Source of the DNA: Acidimicrobiaceae bacterium
GTDB taxonomy: Bacteria; Actinomycetota; Acidimicrobiia; Acidimicrobiales; UBA8190
NCBI GenBank assembly: GCA_003131945.1
Contig: PKWD01000336.1
Span: 938-6,504, forward strand
Reading direction: 5' to 3'
Length of the DNA: 5,567 bases
The notes under the pieces were generated by a model. The model worked only from the letters and a program-made list of their open reading frames with translations, made no database searches and was not told where the DNA came from. Within the stretch, counting starts at the first letter, position 1, and each line of letters begins with the position of its first letter. The translations under genes were made by a program, and so were the position numbers. Of this stretch, positions 1-4,954 are shown one piece after another.

Positions 1-204
1 AAGAACGTCGGCGACGTCGTTGGTGGCCGTTACCGCCAGCGGCCCAATTCCGACGATCTCGCCGGCGTCGCAGCCGATCTTCTCGGGCGAGTAGCAGTAG
101 AGCCCGACCAGTTCGAGGTCGGGGTGCTCGACAATGCGTTTCACCATCTCCGAACCGACGTTACCGGTGGCGAACTGGGCAACTCGGAGAGTTTGCTTCG
201 ACAA
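1..204 (-). CDS. Dihydrodipicolinate-reductase-like NAD(P)-binding oxidoreductase, N-terminal part (partial)
   Basis: The reverse strand is open from a TTG at 204 to the left edge (68 codons seen). The product begins MSKQTLRVAQFATGNVGSEM, and the ATGNVGS stretch at about residues 12-18 is a Rossmann dinucleotide-binding loop. It is followed by a helix and a strand of the type 'PDLELVGLYCYSPEKIG', then 'DAGEIVGIGPLAVTATNDVADVL'. This pattern is typical of the actinobacterial dihydrodipicolinate reductase / diaminopentanoate-dehydrogenase-like family, whose members are often found in lipid and steroid gene neighbourhoods and usually have no assigned substrate. The TTG start is chosen because GGAAGGAG (210-217, reverse strand) sits five bases upstream, and no in-frame ATG precedes the Rossmann motif. 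The gene is divergent from the sterol operon, and an operator-like dyad lies 65-106 bases upstream. The substrate cannot be deduced, and the C-terminal domain lies outside the window. Confidence 0.8.
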   Translation of the reverse strand, partial: MSKQTLRVAQFATGNVGSEMVKRIVEHPDLELVGLYCYSPEKIGCDAGEIVGIGPLAVTATNDVADVL

Positions 205-209
205 GCCGA

Positions 210-217
210 CTCCTTCC
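210..217 (-). promoter_or_regulatory. Ribosome binding site supporting the TTG start at 204
   Basis: Read on the reverse strand the site is GGAAGGAG, followed by TCGGC and then TTG. The strong match to the anti-Shine-Dalgarno and the 5-base spacing decide the non-ATG start of the leftward oxidoreductase gene. Confidence 0.7.
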
Positions 218-253
218 AGTACGCGGGCTCACCCTCGGTCCGCTGCCCACGAC

Positions 254-283
254 AGGGTACGTCAGATGTGGACACTTGTCCAA
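254..283 (-). promoter_or_regulatory. Candidate promoter of the leftward oxidoreductase gene
   Basis: On the reverse strand TTGGAC (278-283) could serve as a -35 box and TACCCT (254-259) as a -10 box, with an 18-base spacer. This would place the transcript start roughly 40 bases before the TTG start codon. The -35 box overlaps the proximal operator-like palindrome (269-282), so a bound repressor would block it. This is inferred from pattern only. Confidence 0.35.
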
Positions 284-310
284 ATGTTCCTCTGGACGAT
301 TGTCCACATC
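265..310. promoter_or_regulatory. Nested, tandem operator-like palindromes (TGGACAnnTGTCCA type)
   Basis: Two 14-bp dyads lie 24 bp apart start to start. The first is TGGACA-CT-TGTCCA at 269-282 (6-bp arms, perfect). The second is TGGAC-GATT-GTCCA at 293-306. The outer halves also form a larger perfect inverted repeat, GATGTGGACA (265-274) with TGTCCACATC (301-310). Short palindromes of this size between divergent lipid-catabolism genes are typical binding sites for TetR-family dimers. The motif does not match the KstR or KstR2 consensus as I know them, so the regulator is unknown. The position favours control of the leftward gene; an effect on the rightward operon, whose start is about 540 bp away, is possible but less direct. 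Confidence 0.6.
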
Positions 311-390
311 GGGTGAGCTTCCCCCTGATGTTGGACTGGCCTTGTGGGAATGAGGTGATGCCCCGATAGTGGTCCAGCTGACCAGGGCAT

Positions 391-643
391 TCAACGGGGA
401 CCCCTCAGGTCGGTGAGGCAATGGAGCGAGTGGGACACAGGTACCGGAGCCAGTGTCACCCAGGTATTGGAGCCGGGCCGAACGGTGAGACCCAGCTGGC
501 GGAGCCGGAGTAGGCGCCGAGTCGACGAGAGCCCCGATCCCGAGCGCTCCTGGCTGTCCCGCTTCTTCTGCAGCTGCAGTGATGATGGCGAGCGCCTCGT
601 CGACCTCACGACCAGGAGCGACCGTGGAAACCATCTCGGCCAT
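391..643 (-). pseudogene. Frameshifted C-terminal remnant of an LLM-class (F420-dependent type) oxidoreductase
   Basis: Two adjacent reverse-strand frames read together like the end of a luciferase-like monooxygenase-family protein. From about 643 to 524, one frame gives 'MVSTVAPGREVDEALAI' and then 'AAAEEAGQPGALGIGALV', which fits the usual 'ADGW..P....EAL..I...AEEAGRDP..LGI..R' helix-strand segment. After a frame change, about 513 to 391 gives 'LRQLGLTVRPGSNTWVTL' and then 'PVSHSLHCLTDL', which fits the family's 'LGATH...NTM...L....HL..L' ending. A stop codon (650-652) lies just before the first segment and no N-terminal FMN/F420-barrel part is visible, so the gene is not functional. In M. 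tuberculosis an LLM-type gene (Rv3520c) lies divergently beside Rv3521. A decayed counterpart here would fit, but this rests on recollection of family patterns rather than a search. Confidence 0.5.
434..485. repeat. Dispersed short repeat, copy A
   Basis: The stretch around CACAGGTACC-GGAGCC (436-450) and CACCCAGGTATTGGAGCC (457-474) aligns to 4199-4247 with roughly 80% identity over about 43 columns and one single-base gap. It also has an internal near-duplication of a 'CAGGTA..GGAGCC' unit. The copy overlaps the LLM remnant. It resembles REP-type intergenic repeats in size and in its GGTACC core, but it was not matched to a named family. Confidence 0.4.
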
Positions 644-846
644 CCTCCACTAGACGTATCACCAAGACGCGTCCCCTTTCCAATATTGCATGGGCGTTCC
701 ATGCCGACGATCGATCAGTCCCTTCGGGTCCCATATCCCCTGAGGACCCACGCCTTGGGCGGAACGCGATCTGTGTGGCCGTCAATATCTCGTCAGGGCT
801 ACCATCCGGGCGGTCTCGATAGTTCAAGTCCGGGTTTGGAGAGTCC
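644..846 (+). other. Leader region of the sterol operon, no gene recognised
   Basis: No convincing coding sequence is seen on either strand. It may contain the operon promoter, but no clear -35/-10 pair stands out. A GGAG at 838-841, five bases before the ATG at 847, is the ribosome binding site of the first operon gene. Some reverse-strand sequence here may be further decayed LLM gene. Confidence 0.4.
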
Positions 847-1833
847 ATGACTCGTTTCGTCGAAAGCACGATCACGTTCCCCTACAAACGGTCGCTGGGG
901 CCGGTAGTCGGAGCCTTCATGACAGCATTGACCGAGAAACGGATCCTAGGGATCCGTAACGGCAACCAGATCCTGGTGCCACCGATGGAATGGGATCCGA
1001 CGACCGGCGCCGAGCTAGCGCCGGATTTTATCGAAGTCGGCCCGGTCGGCACTGTCGAGTCATGGACCTGGGTACCAACTCCGTCCGAGCAACATCCACT
1101 GCGACACCCATTCGCATTCGCGCTCATTCGCTTAGACGGGGCCACGACAGCCCTGTTGCACGCCGTCGATGCTGGAACGTCGGAGCGGATGGTCGACGGA
1201 TTACGGGTGGCGCCCCGTTGGAAGGGCACCCGAGTCGGCCGCATTGATGACATCGGCTGCTTCGTCATTGGCGAGGTCCCGGAGACCGAAGCGAATGACA
1301 CTGGCGCCGCCCAAGAGCCGGTTCAACGCATGGATTACAACGCATCGATCACATACCGGAACCCGGTCCCTGCCGCGACTGATCGAGCAGTCGTCGCCTC
1401 CCGGAATCACCGGTTACTCGGCCTGCGCTGCCCCAGGTGTGAGCGAGTGTACGCCGGTGGCAGAGGCTACTGCCCTATCGACGCCGTCGAACTCGGTCCC
1501 GAGTGCGAAGTCGACCTTCCGAACGTCGGTACCATCACTAATTTCGCCATCGTCACGCCTGTGTCGTACCCGGGCCAGACAGAAACGGAGCCTTTCGTCC
1601 GAGCCTTCGTCCTCCTCGATGGCACCGACGTCGTCATCGGCTACTCACCGGTGATCGAGTTGCCGGCCGAAGAGGTGCGAGTCGGTCAACGCGTTGCCGC
1701 TGTGTGGGCGTCGCCGGCTGAGGAACTTGATCAAGAGGGTGGCATGGGAGGGGCATGGGGCTCCCTCTTGGGCTGGATGCCCAACGGCGAACCCGATGTC
1801 GACGATCCCGACCTCGTAAACCGGATCTTCTGA
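847..1833 (+). CDS. Double OB-fold / Zn-ribbon (DUF35) protein, Rv3521-like aldolase partner
   Basis: The 328-residue protein carries two tandem DUF35-type units. The first (about residues 8-150) begins YKRSLGPVVGAFMTAL and has an OB-fold, but the place where a zinc ribbon would sit (ILGIRNGNQILVPPMEWDP) has no cysteines. The second (about 165-310) has C195-x2-C198-x10-C209-x2-D212 and then an OB-fold. The fourth zinc-ligand position is therefore Asp rather than Cys. DUF35 proteins partner thiolase-superfamily enzymes; ChsH2-DUF35 with Ltp2 forms a steroid side-chain retro-aldolase. The gene is first in the operon, and its stop (TGA 1831-1833) overlaps the next ATG by one base, implying coupled translation. 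Start ATG 847 has GGAG five bases upstream. Length and position match Rv3521 of M. tuberculosis, which precedes ltp4 and ltp3. It probably binds or shapes the acyl-CoA pocket of one or both downstream proteins. Confidence 0.87.
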   Translation: MTRFVESTITFPYKRSLGPVVGAFMTALTEKRILGIRNGNQILVPPMEWDPTTGAELAPDFIEVGPVGTVESWTWVPTPSEQHPLRHPFAFALIRLDGATTALLHAVDAGTSERMVDGLRVAPRWKGTRVGRIDDIGCFVIGEVPETEANDTGAAQEPVQRMDYNASITYRNPVPAATDRAVVASRNHRLLGLRCPRCERVYAGGRGYCPIDAVELGPECEVDLPNVGTITNFAIVTPVSYPGQTETEPFVRAFVLLDGTDVVIGYSPVIELPAEEVRVGQRVAAVWASPAEELDQEGGMGGAWGSLLGWMPNGEPDVDDPDLVNRIF

Positions 1834-2876
1834 TGGGAACTCGTGAGGCGGGAAACGCAATCTCCCGGGACATCGCCGTCGTGGGTTGGGCCCAGACGGA
1901 CATGGTCCGGCATACGGACAAGTCCGAAACGCAGCTGCTGATGGAAGTCATTACCGACGCCCTCACACAGCTCGATCTGACCCGATCCGATATTGACTTC
2001 ACGTGTCTCGGCAGCTGCGACTACATCACAGGCCAAGCCTTCTCCTTCGTCTCCAACCTCGATGCCATCGGGGCCTGGCCCCCAAAGCGAGACTCCCACG
2101 TGGAAATGGACGGTGCCTGGGCTCTGTACGAGGCATGGCTTCGTCTTCAGGAGGGCGACATCGAGATCGCCGTGGTCACCGGTTCCGGTCGTTCGTCAAC
2201 GGGAGACCCCACGCTGATCTATCCGATGGAGATGGACCCATACTTTCTCGCACCCCTAGGCGCCGATCCTCTCACGTTCGCCGCTCTTCAAGCCCGAGCC
2301 GTGATTGCAGCGGGTATTGCAAACGAGCGATCGATGGCCGAGGTAGCCATGCGTTCTCGAGGCAAGGGCGACGTCGATGAGCTGCTTGCCACGGAGTATC
2401 TTCGGGAGCCGCTGCGCCGCCATGACGTACCACCGATCACCGACGGTGCCGCGGCTGTCGTGCTTGCTACCGGGCAGCGCGCTCGTCAACTGGTTGAGCG
2501 GCCGGCCTACATTGCCGGCTTGGACCACCGCACCGAGTGCCACAATCCCTCATTTCGGGTTCTCGACGACTCTCCGTCCACCCGTATCGCAGCAGAGGCC
2601 GCTGGACTCGGCGATGCCCCGATTGAGGTCGCCGAGTTGCAAGCGGCGTTTAGCCACGAGGAGCTGCTTCTGCGAAGGGTCCTAGAGTTAGATGACGGTG
2701 TGTTAGTGAATCCTTCGGGCGGCGCCCTGCGCACCAACCCGATCATGGCCACGGGCCTATGCCGAATCGGCTATGCCGCCAACCACATCTTCGGGGGCGG
2801 CAACCGAGCCCTCGCTCACGCGACATCGGGACCGTGCCTGCAACAGAACCTGATCTGCATACTGGAGGGCCGGTAA
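1833..2876 (+). CDS. ltp4: Thiolase-superfamily lipid-transfer protein / steroid aldolase, Ltp4-like
   Basis: A 347-residue SCP-x/thiolase-fold protein, cytoplasmic, starting MGTREAGNAISRDIAVVGWA. The ATG at 1833 is chosen over in-frame codons upstream because it overlaps the previous stop (TGATG) and keeps the conserved 'DIAVVGWAQT' strand close to the N-terminus. Thiolase landmarks are present but altered. The nucleophile region (89-98, HVEMDGAWAL) has no Cys. The NEAFA-like segment is ELQAAFSHEE (268-277). The GHPxGASG loop reads TNPIMATG (301-308), lacking the His. The C-terminal CxGGG region reads TSGPCLQQN. This points away from Claisen condensation and toward the retro-aldol chemistry shown for Ltp2. 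In Rhodococcus, ltp3 and ltp4 are reported to be needed for breakdown of C24-branched sterol side chains. It probably works with the adjacent DUF35 and Ltp3-like proteins; the exact substrate here is inferred. Confidence 0.87.
   Translation: MGTREAGNAISRDIAVVGWAQTDMVRHTDKSETQLLMEVITDALTQLDLTRSDIDFTCLGSCDYITGQAFSFVSNLDAIGAWPPKRDSHVEMDGAWALYEAWLRLQEGDIEIAVVTGSGRSSTGDPTLIYPMEMDPYFLAPLGADPLTFAALQARAVIAAGIANERSMAEVAMRSRGKGDVDELLATEYLREPLRRHDVPPITDGAAAVVLATGQRARQLVERPAYIAGLDHRTECHNPSFRVLDDSPSTRIAAEAAGLGDAPIEVAELQAAFSHEELLLRRVLELDDGVLVNPSGGALRTNPIMATGLCRIGYAANHIFGGGNRALAHATSGPCLQQNLICILEGR
2864..2869 (+). promoter_or_regulatory. Ribosome binding site for the Ltp3-like gene
   Basis: GGAGGG lies inside the end of the Ltp4-like gene, six bases before ATG 2876. 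It selects this start over in-frame codons further upstream. Confidence 0.75.
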
Positions 2877-4042
2877 TGAGCGCTACTCCGTGCGCCGTCG
2901 TCGGCGTGGGACAAACCCACCACAAGTCCCGACGCCTCGACGTATCTTTTGGTGGCCTCGTGCGTGAAGCTGTTTTCCGAGCACTTGCAGATGCGCATAT
3001 GACTCTCGCGGATATCGAAGCTGTGATCCTGGGCAAGGCCCCCGACCTCTTCGAGGGGGTGATGAAACCCGAGCTCTACCTCTCCGATGCCCTTGGCGCT
3101 GTGGGCAAGCCCATGTTCAGGGTGCACACCGCCGGTTCTGTGGGTGGTACAACCGCCATCGTCGCGGCATCGCATGTCCACGCCGGCAAGCACCGTACCG
3201 TTCTCGCGGTTGCCTTCGAGAAGCAGTCGGAAGGCAACGCCCAGTTCGCCCTCGGGAGTGGGCGAGGTGCGTCACTCGGCGCGGGCGGAGCCTTTGCCCC
3301 CTTCATCCGAGCCTACATTCGACGCAGCGGCGCACCCGAGCACATCGGATGGAAGGTCGCAGTGAAGGATCGTCTGAACGCACTGAAGAACCCCTACGCG
3401 CACCTCAGGATTGAGGACATCTCCATCGAGAAGGTCAAATCCTCGCCGATGATGTGGGACCCGATTCGGTTCCTCGAGTCGTGCCCCTCCTCAGACGGCG
3501 CTTGTGCAGTGGTCCTCACCGATGAGGCCGGGGGCAAGGCCGCTGCGGCCGACGGGCGTCCTCCGGCGTGGATCCTCGGAGCTTCGTCTCGCTCCGAACC
3601 ATCCAGCTTCCCCGGCCGCGACCCAGTGCGCCCCGCCGCCGCTGTCCAATGTGCGGCGGATGTCTACGCACAGGCCGGAATCACGGATCCACGCCGCCAG
3701 GTTGACATGGCCGAGCTGTATGTACCTTTTTCCTGGTACGAGCCCATCTGGCTAGAAGCCTTTGGCTTCGCAGAAGAGCGAGAGGGCTGGAGACTGGTCG
3801 ATGACGGCACCACCGAACTCGGCGGATCCCTGCCCATCAACGCCTCAGGCGGCGTGCTTTCGAGCAACCCCATCGGGGCCTCCGGATTACTGCGCTTCGC
3901 CGAAGCTGCGGACCAGGTGCGGGGCGCCGCTGGCGAGCACCAGGTAGAAGGTGCGAACGTCGCCGTGGGCATGGCCTACGGTGCCAACAACCAGTACTTC
4001 AGCACATGGGTGGTCGGCAGTTCTCTTTCGCCGTTCGCATGA
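2876..4042 (+). CDS. ltp3: Thiolase-superfamily lipid-transfer protein / steroid aldolase, Ltp3-like
   Basis: A 388-residue thiolase-fold protein beginning MSATPCAVVGVGQTHHKSRR. Segments such as GKAPDLFEGVMKPELYLSDA (53-72) and 'VHTAGSVGGTTAIVAASHV' (83-101) agree closely with what I recall of M. tuberculosis Rv3523 (Ltp3). The catalytic landmarks are changed: the Cys position falls in AGSVGG (about Ser88), the NEAFA region is ELYVPFSWYEP (280-290), the GHP loop is SSNPIGASG (329-337), and the C-terminal CxGGG is replaced by AYGANNQYFS. The protein should be cytoplasmic and act on CoA thioesters. Start ATG 2876 overlaps the upstream stop (TAATG) and has GGAGGG six bases before it. It is the last gene of the operon. 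A heteromeric complex with the DUF35 and Ltp4-like proteins, cleaving branched sterol side chains by retro-aldol reaction, is the likeliest role; the substrate is not proven by sequence. Confidence 0.88.
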   Translation: MSATPCAVVGVGQTHHKSRRLDVSFGGLVREAVFRALADAHMTLADIEAVILGKAPDLFEGVMKPELYLSDALGAVGKPMFRVHTAGSVGGTTAIVAASHVHAGKHRTVLAVAFEKQSEGNAQFALGSGRGASLGAGGAFAPFIRAYIRRSGAPEHIGWKVAVKDRLNALKNPYAHLRIEDISIEKVKSSPMMWDPIRFLESCPSSDGACAVVLTDEAGGKAAAADGRPPAWILGASSRSEPSSFPGRDPVRPAAAVQCAADVYAQAGITDPRRQVDMAELYVPFSWYEPIWLEAFGFAEEREGWRLVDDGTTELGGSLPINASGGVLSSNPIGASGLLRFAEAADQVRGAAGEHQVEGANVAVGMAYGANNQYFSTWVVGSSLSPFA

Positions 4043-4148
4043 CGTGATGGCAGGCTGATCCTCCGCTCACGACCTGGTGACGTCGAGCCACGCACACGCT
4101 ATGAAGCGCGGTTCCACCAGCCCAGCTTGACCAATCCGACGATCCTCC

Positions 4149-4169
4149 CGGTCCGACCATGTCGAACCG
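4149..4169 (+). terminator. Weak hairpin after the operon, possible transcription terminator
   Basis: CGGTCCGAC (4149-4157) can pair with GTCGAACCG (4161-4169) around a CAT loop, with one mismatch in nine pairs. No T-run follows, so it would be an atypical terminator, and it lies 107 bases after the last stop codon. Confidence 0.25.
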
Positions 4170-4198
4170 AAAGCACGCCCGTCAGCCGGGTCGGGTCG

Positions 4199-4247
4199 CA
4201 CAGGTACCTGAGCCCCTGTCCCCCCGGTACCGGAACCGGGACCGAAA
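4199..4247. repeat. Dispersed short repeat, copy B
   Basis: Matches copy A (434-485) at roughly 80% over about 43 columns, in the same orientation. It contains the perfect 10-bp palindrome CAGGTACCTG (4201-4210) and a second CGGTACCGGAACC unit (4225-4237), repeating the two-unit structure of copy A. A further loosely similar unit, CCGGAGCCGAAGTGGA, follows at 4262-4277. It resembles a REP-type intergenic element; the family is unknown. Confidence 0.4.
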
Positions 4248-4410
4248 GTGGACCACGCCTCCCGGAGCCGAAGTGGACTGCCGGGACCGCACATCGAATG
4301 CTCCAACTCCACCTTGAGTACGTGCGATGGCAAATCGCGAGCACTGATGGGCCAGCGCTACGGCTTACGAGGACACCAATTTTGCCATCTGAACTGGACC
4401 TTCTCGTGGA

Positions 4411-4468
4411 GAGGACGACGGGATTCGAACCCGCGACCCTCACCTTGGCAAGGTGATCGTCTTCGTCC
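4411..4468 (-). pseudogene. tRNA-Gly(GCC) remnant lacking the D-arm; left attachment-like repeat
   Basis: On the reverse strand, 4457-4441 forms an anticodon arm TCACC-TTGCCAA-GGTGA with GCC anticodon. It is followed by a GGGTC variable loop and a T-arm GCGGG-TTCGAAT-CCCGT, then CGTCC of the 3' acceptor strand (4413-4417). This agrees with actinobacterial tRNA-Gly(GCC). A normal D-arm is absent. Only about six bases (AAGACG) separate the anticodon arm from GGACG (4464-4468), which can pair with CGTCC to give a five-pair acceptor stem. No functional bacterial tRNA of this form is expected, so this is a deleted tRNA gene or an attachment-site fragment. Positions 4408-4446 recur in direct orientation at 5529-5567. 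Confidence 0.75.
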
Positions 4469-4518
4469 ATGGCGTCCGGCGAGCGTCCTGGGCTGCGTTC
4501 CTGCCTACCCAGTTTCCA

Positions 4519-4552
4519 TTGAGTCCGCTTGAGATCCGTGCCTTGAGATCCG
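4519..4552 (+). repeat. Short iterated motif TTGAGATCCG upstream of the Xre gene
   Basis: CTTGAGATCCG occurs at 4528-4538 and 4542-4552 (14-bp period, perfect). A shorter relative, TTGAGTCCG, lies at 4519-4527. They sit just before the operator-like palindromes of the downstream regulator gene. They could be protein-binding iterons or a small slippage duplication. Confidence 0.45.
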
Positions 4553-4555
4553 CCC

Positions 4556-4576
4556 TGTTAGAGCGGTCTACTAACA
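4556..4576. promoter_or_regulatory. Upstream operator-like inverted repeat
   Basis: TGTTAG (4556-4561) and CTAACA (4571-4576) are inverted around nine bases. Their TTAG/CTAA core is shared with the stronger palindrome at 4593-4614, about 37 bp downstream centre to centre, suggesting a second binding site for the same regulator. Confidence 0.4.
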
Positions 4577-4592
4577 AGATTCCGAGCCTGCT

Positions 4593-4614
4593 AGGTTAGC
4601 AGATATGCTAACCT
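4593..4614. promoter_or_regulatory. Operator palindrome of the Xre-NTase pair
   Basis: AGGTTAGCA (4593-4601) and TGCTAACCT (4606-4614) are perfect inverted arms around GATA, ending eight bases before the Xre start codon. TATGCT (4604-4609) or TAACCT (4609-4614) could act as a -10 box, and the latter would start transcription at or next to the ATG. Xre-type antitoxins commonly bind such dyads to repress their own operon. Confidence 0.7.
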
Positions 4615-4621
4615 TATCTCA

Positions 4622-4954
4622 ATGCATGGAGGAGCCGTAATCCGCAGAGCGCGCCGGCGGGCCGGTATCAGTCAGGCCACGTTGGCAGGTCGGCTTGGGA
4701 CGACCAAGTCGGCCATATCTCGGTGGGAAAACGGCCAGGTCGATCCGTCGTTCGGCGCCGTTGTCCGAGCGGCCCAGGCCTGCTCGTCGAGCGTTGGCAT
4801 GCTTCTGTCCGAGCAGGAACCTGATCCCCATGACTTGAGCCTGCTCGAGACCGCGGGCAGGCAGTCCCCATCCGAACGCCTTCAGCGACTTATCGACACG
4901 GTTGCGTTCATCGAAAGTGGACGGAAGGGCCGCCGTGGCGTTCCGACCCGATGA
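4622..4954 (+). CDS. Xre-family helix-turn-helix regulator, likely antitoxin
   Basis: A 110-residue protein with an HTH_3/Xre domain at about residues 6-62: IRRARRRAGISQATLAGRLG, then TTKSAISRWENGQVDPSF. The GISQATLA helix, the TTKSAISRWE recognition helix and the ENGQ.DPS turn are all typical. The C-terminal part (about 80-110, 'ERLQRLIDTVAFIESGRK') is helical and probably contacts the partner protein. No Shine-Dalgarno precedes ATG 4622, and a -10-like TAACCT ends seven bases before it, so a leaderless transcript is likely. The only GGAGG (4627-4631) lies inside the gene and is followed by no in-frame start. A perfect palindrome at 4593-4614 suggests autoregulation. The stop at 4952-4954 lies 20 bases inside the next gene. 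Order (small Xre, then overlapping NTase) and size fit a toxin-antitoxin module. Confidence 0.85.
   Translation: MHGGAVIRRARRRAGISQATLAGRLGTTKSAISRWENGQVDPSFGAVVRAAQACSSSVGMLLSEQEPDPHDLSLLETAGRQSPSERLQRLIDTVAFIESGRKGRRGVPTR
4923..4928 (+). promoter_or_regulatory. Ribosome binding site deciding the GTG start of the NTase
   Basis: GGAAGG lies inside the end of the Xre gene, six bases before GTG 4935. In-frame TTG 4902 and GTG 4917 have no comparable site, so 4935 is preferred. Confidence 0.65.

Larger units (their letters stand above)
4043..4410. other. Intergenic region after the sterol operon, no gene
   Basis: No credible gene is seen. The stretch holds an imperfect hairpin (4149-4169) and the second copy of the dispersed repeat (4199-4247). 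Both-strand ORFs here end in peptides created by reading through the tRNA remnant (for example RRDSNPRP or RVAGSNPVV), a known false-gene signature. Confidence 0.6.

Noticed and set aside
370..384. TGGTC-CAGCT-GACCA inverted repeat as another operator
   Set aside because: It differs from the TGGACAnnTGTCCA dyads, has only 5-bp arms and lies far from either gene start. Not enough to call.
569..580. Perfect 12-bp palindrome CTGCAGCTGCAG
   Set aside because: It falls in an Ala/Glu-rich stretch of the LLM remnant and is explained by GCA/GCT alanine codons; there is no promoter context.
161..643. A 160-residue reverse ORF taken as an intact gene
   Set aside because: Only the first 40 or so residues look protein-like (LLM remnant). 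The rest is low-complexity and overlaps the operator region and the start of the neighbouring gene.
939..957. Palindrome ACGGATCC-TAG-GGATCCGT inside the DUF35 gene
   Set aside because: It lies well inside a conserved coding stretch (KRILGIRN) and is probably a codon-level coincidence, although 8-bp arms are notable.
1755..1832. Longer N-terminus for the Ltp4-like protein from ATG 1755
   Set aside because: It would overlap 79 bases of the DUF35 gene with an Arg-rich, non-conserved extension. ATG 1833 gives the TGATG coupling seen again at the next junction.
2759..2875. Longer N-terminus for the Ltp3-like protein from ATG 2759
   Set aside because: The extension is out-of-frame reading of the Ltp4 C-terminus. 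GGAGGG and the TAATG overlap fix the start at 2876.
4099..4470. Reverse and forward ORFs with peptides such as RVAGSNPVV, RRDSNPRP and TGFEPATL (also 5097-5564 reverse)
   Set aside because: These peptides arise from translating tRNA 3' segments and are a known false-gene signature. The ORFs have no ribosome sites or domain features.
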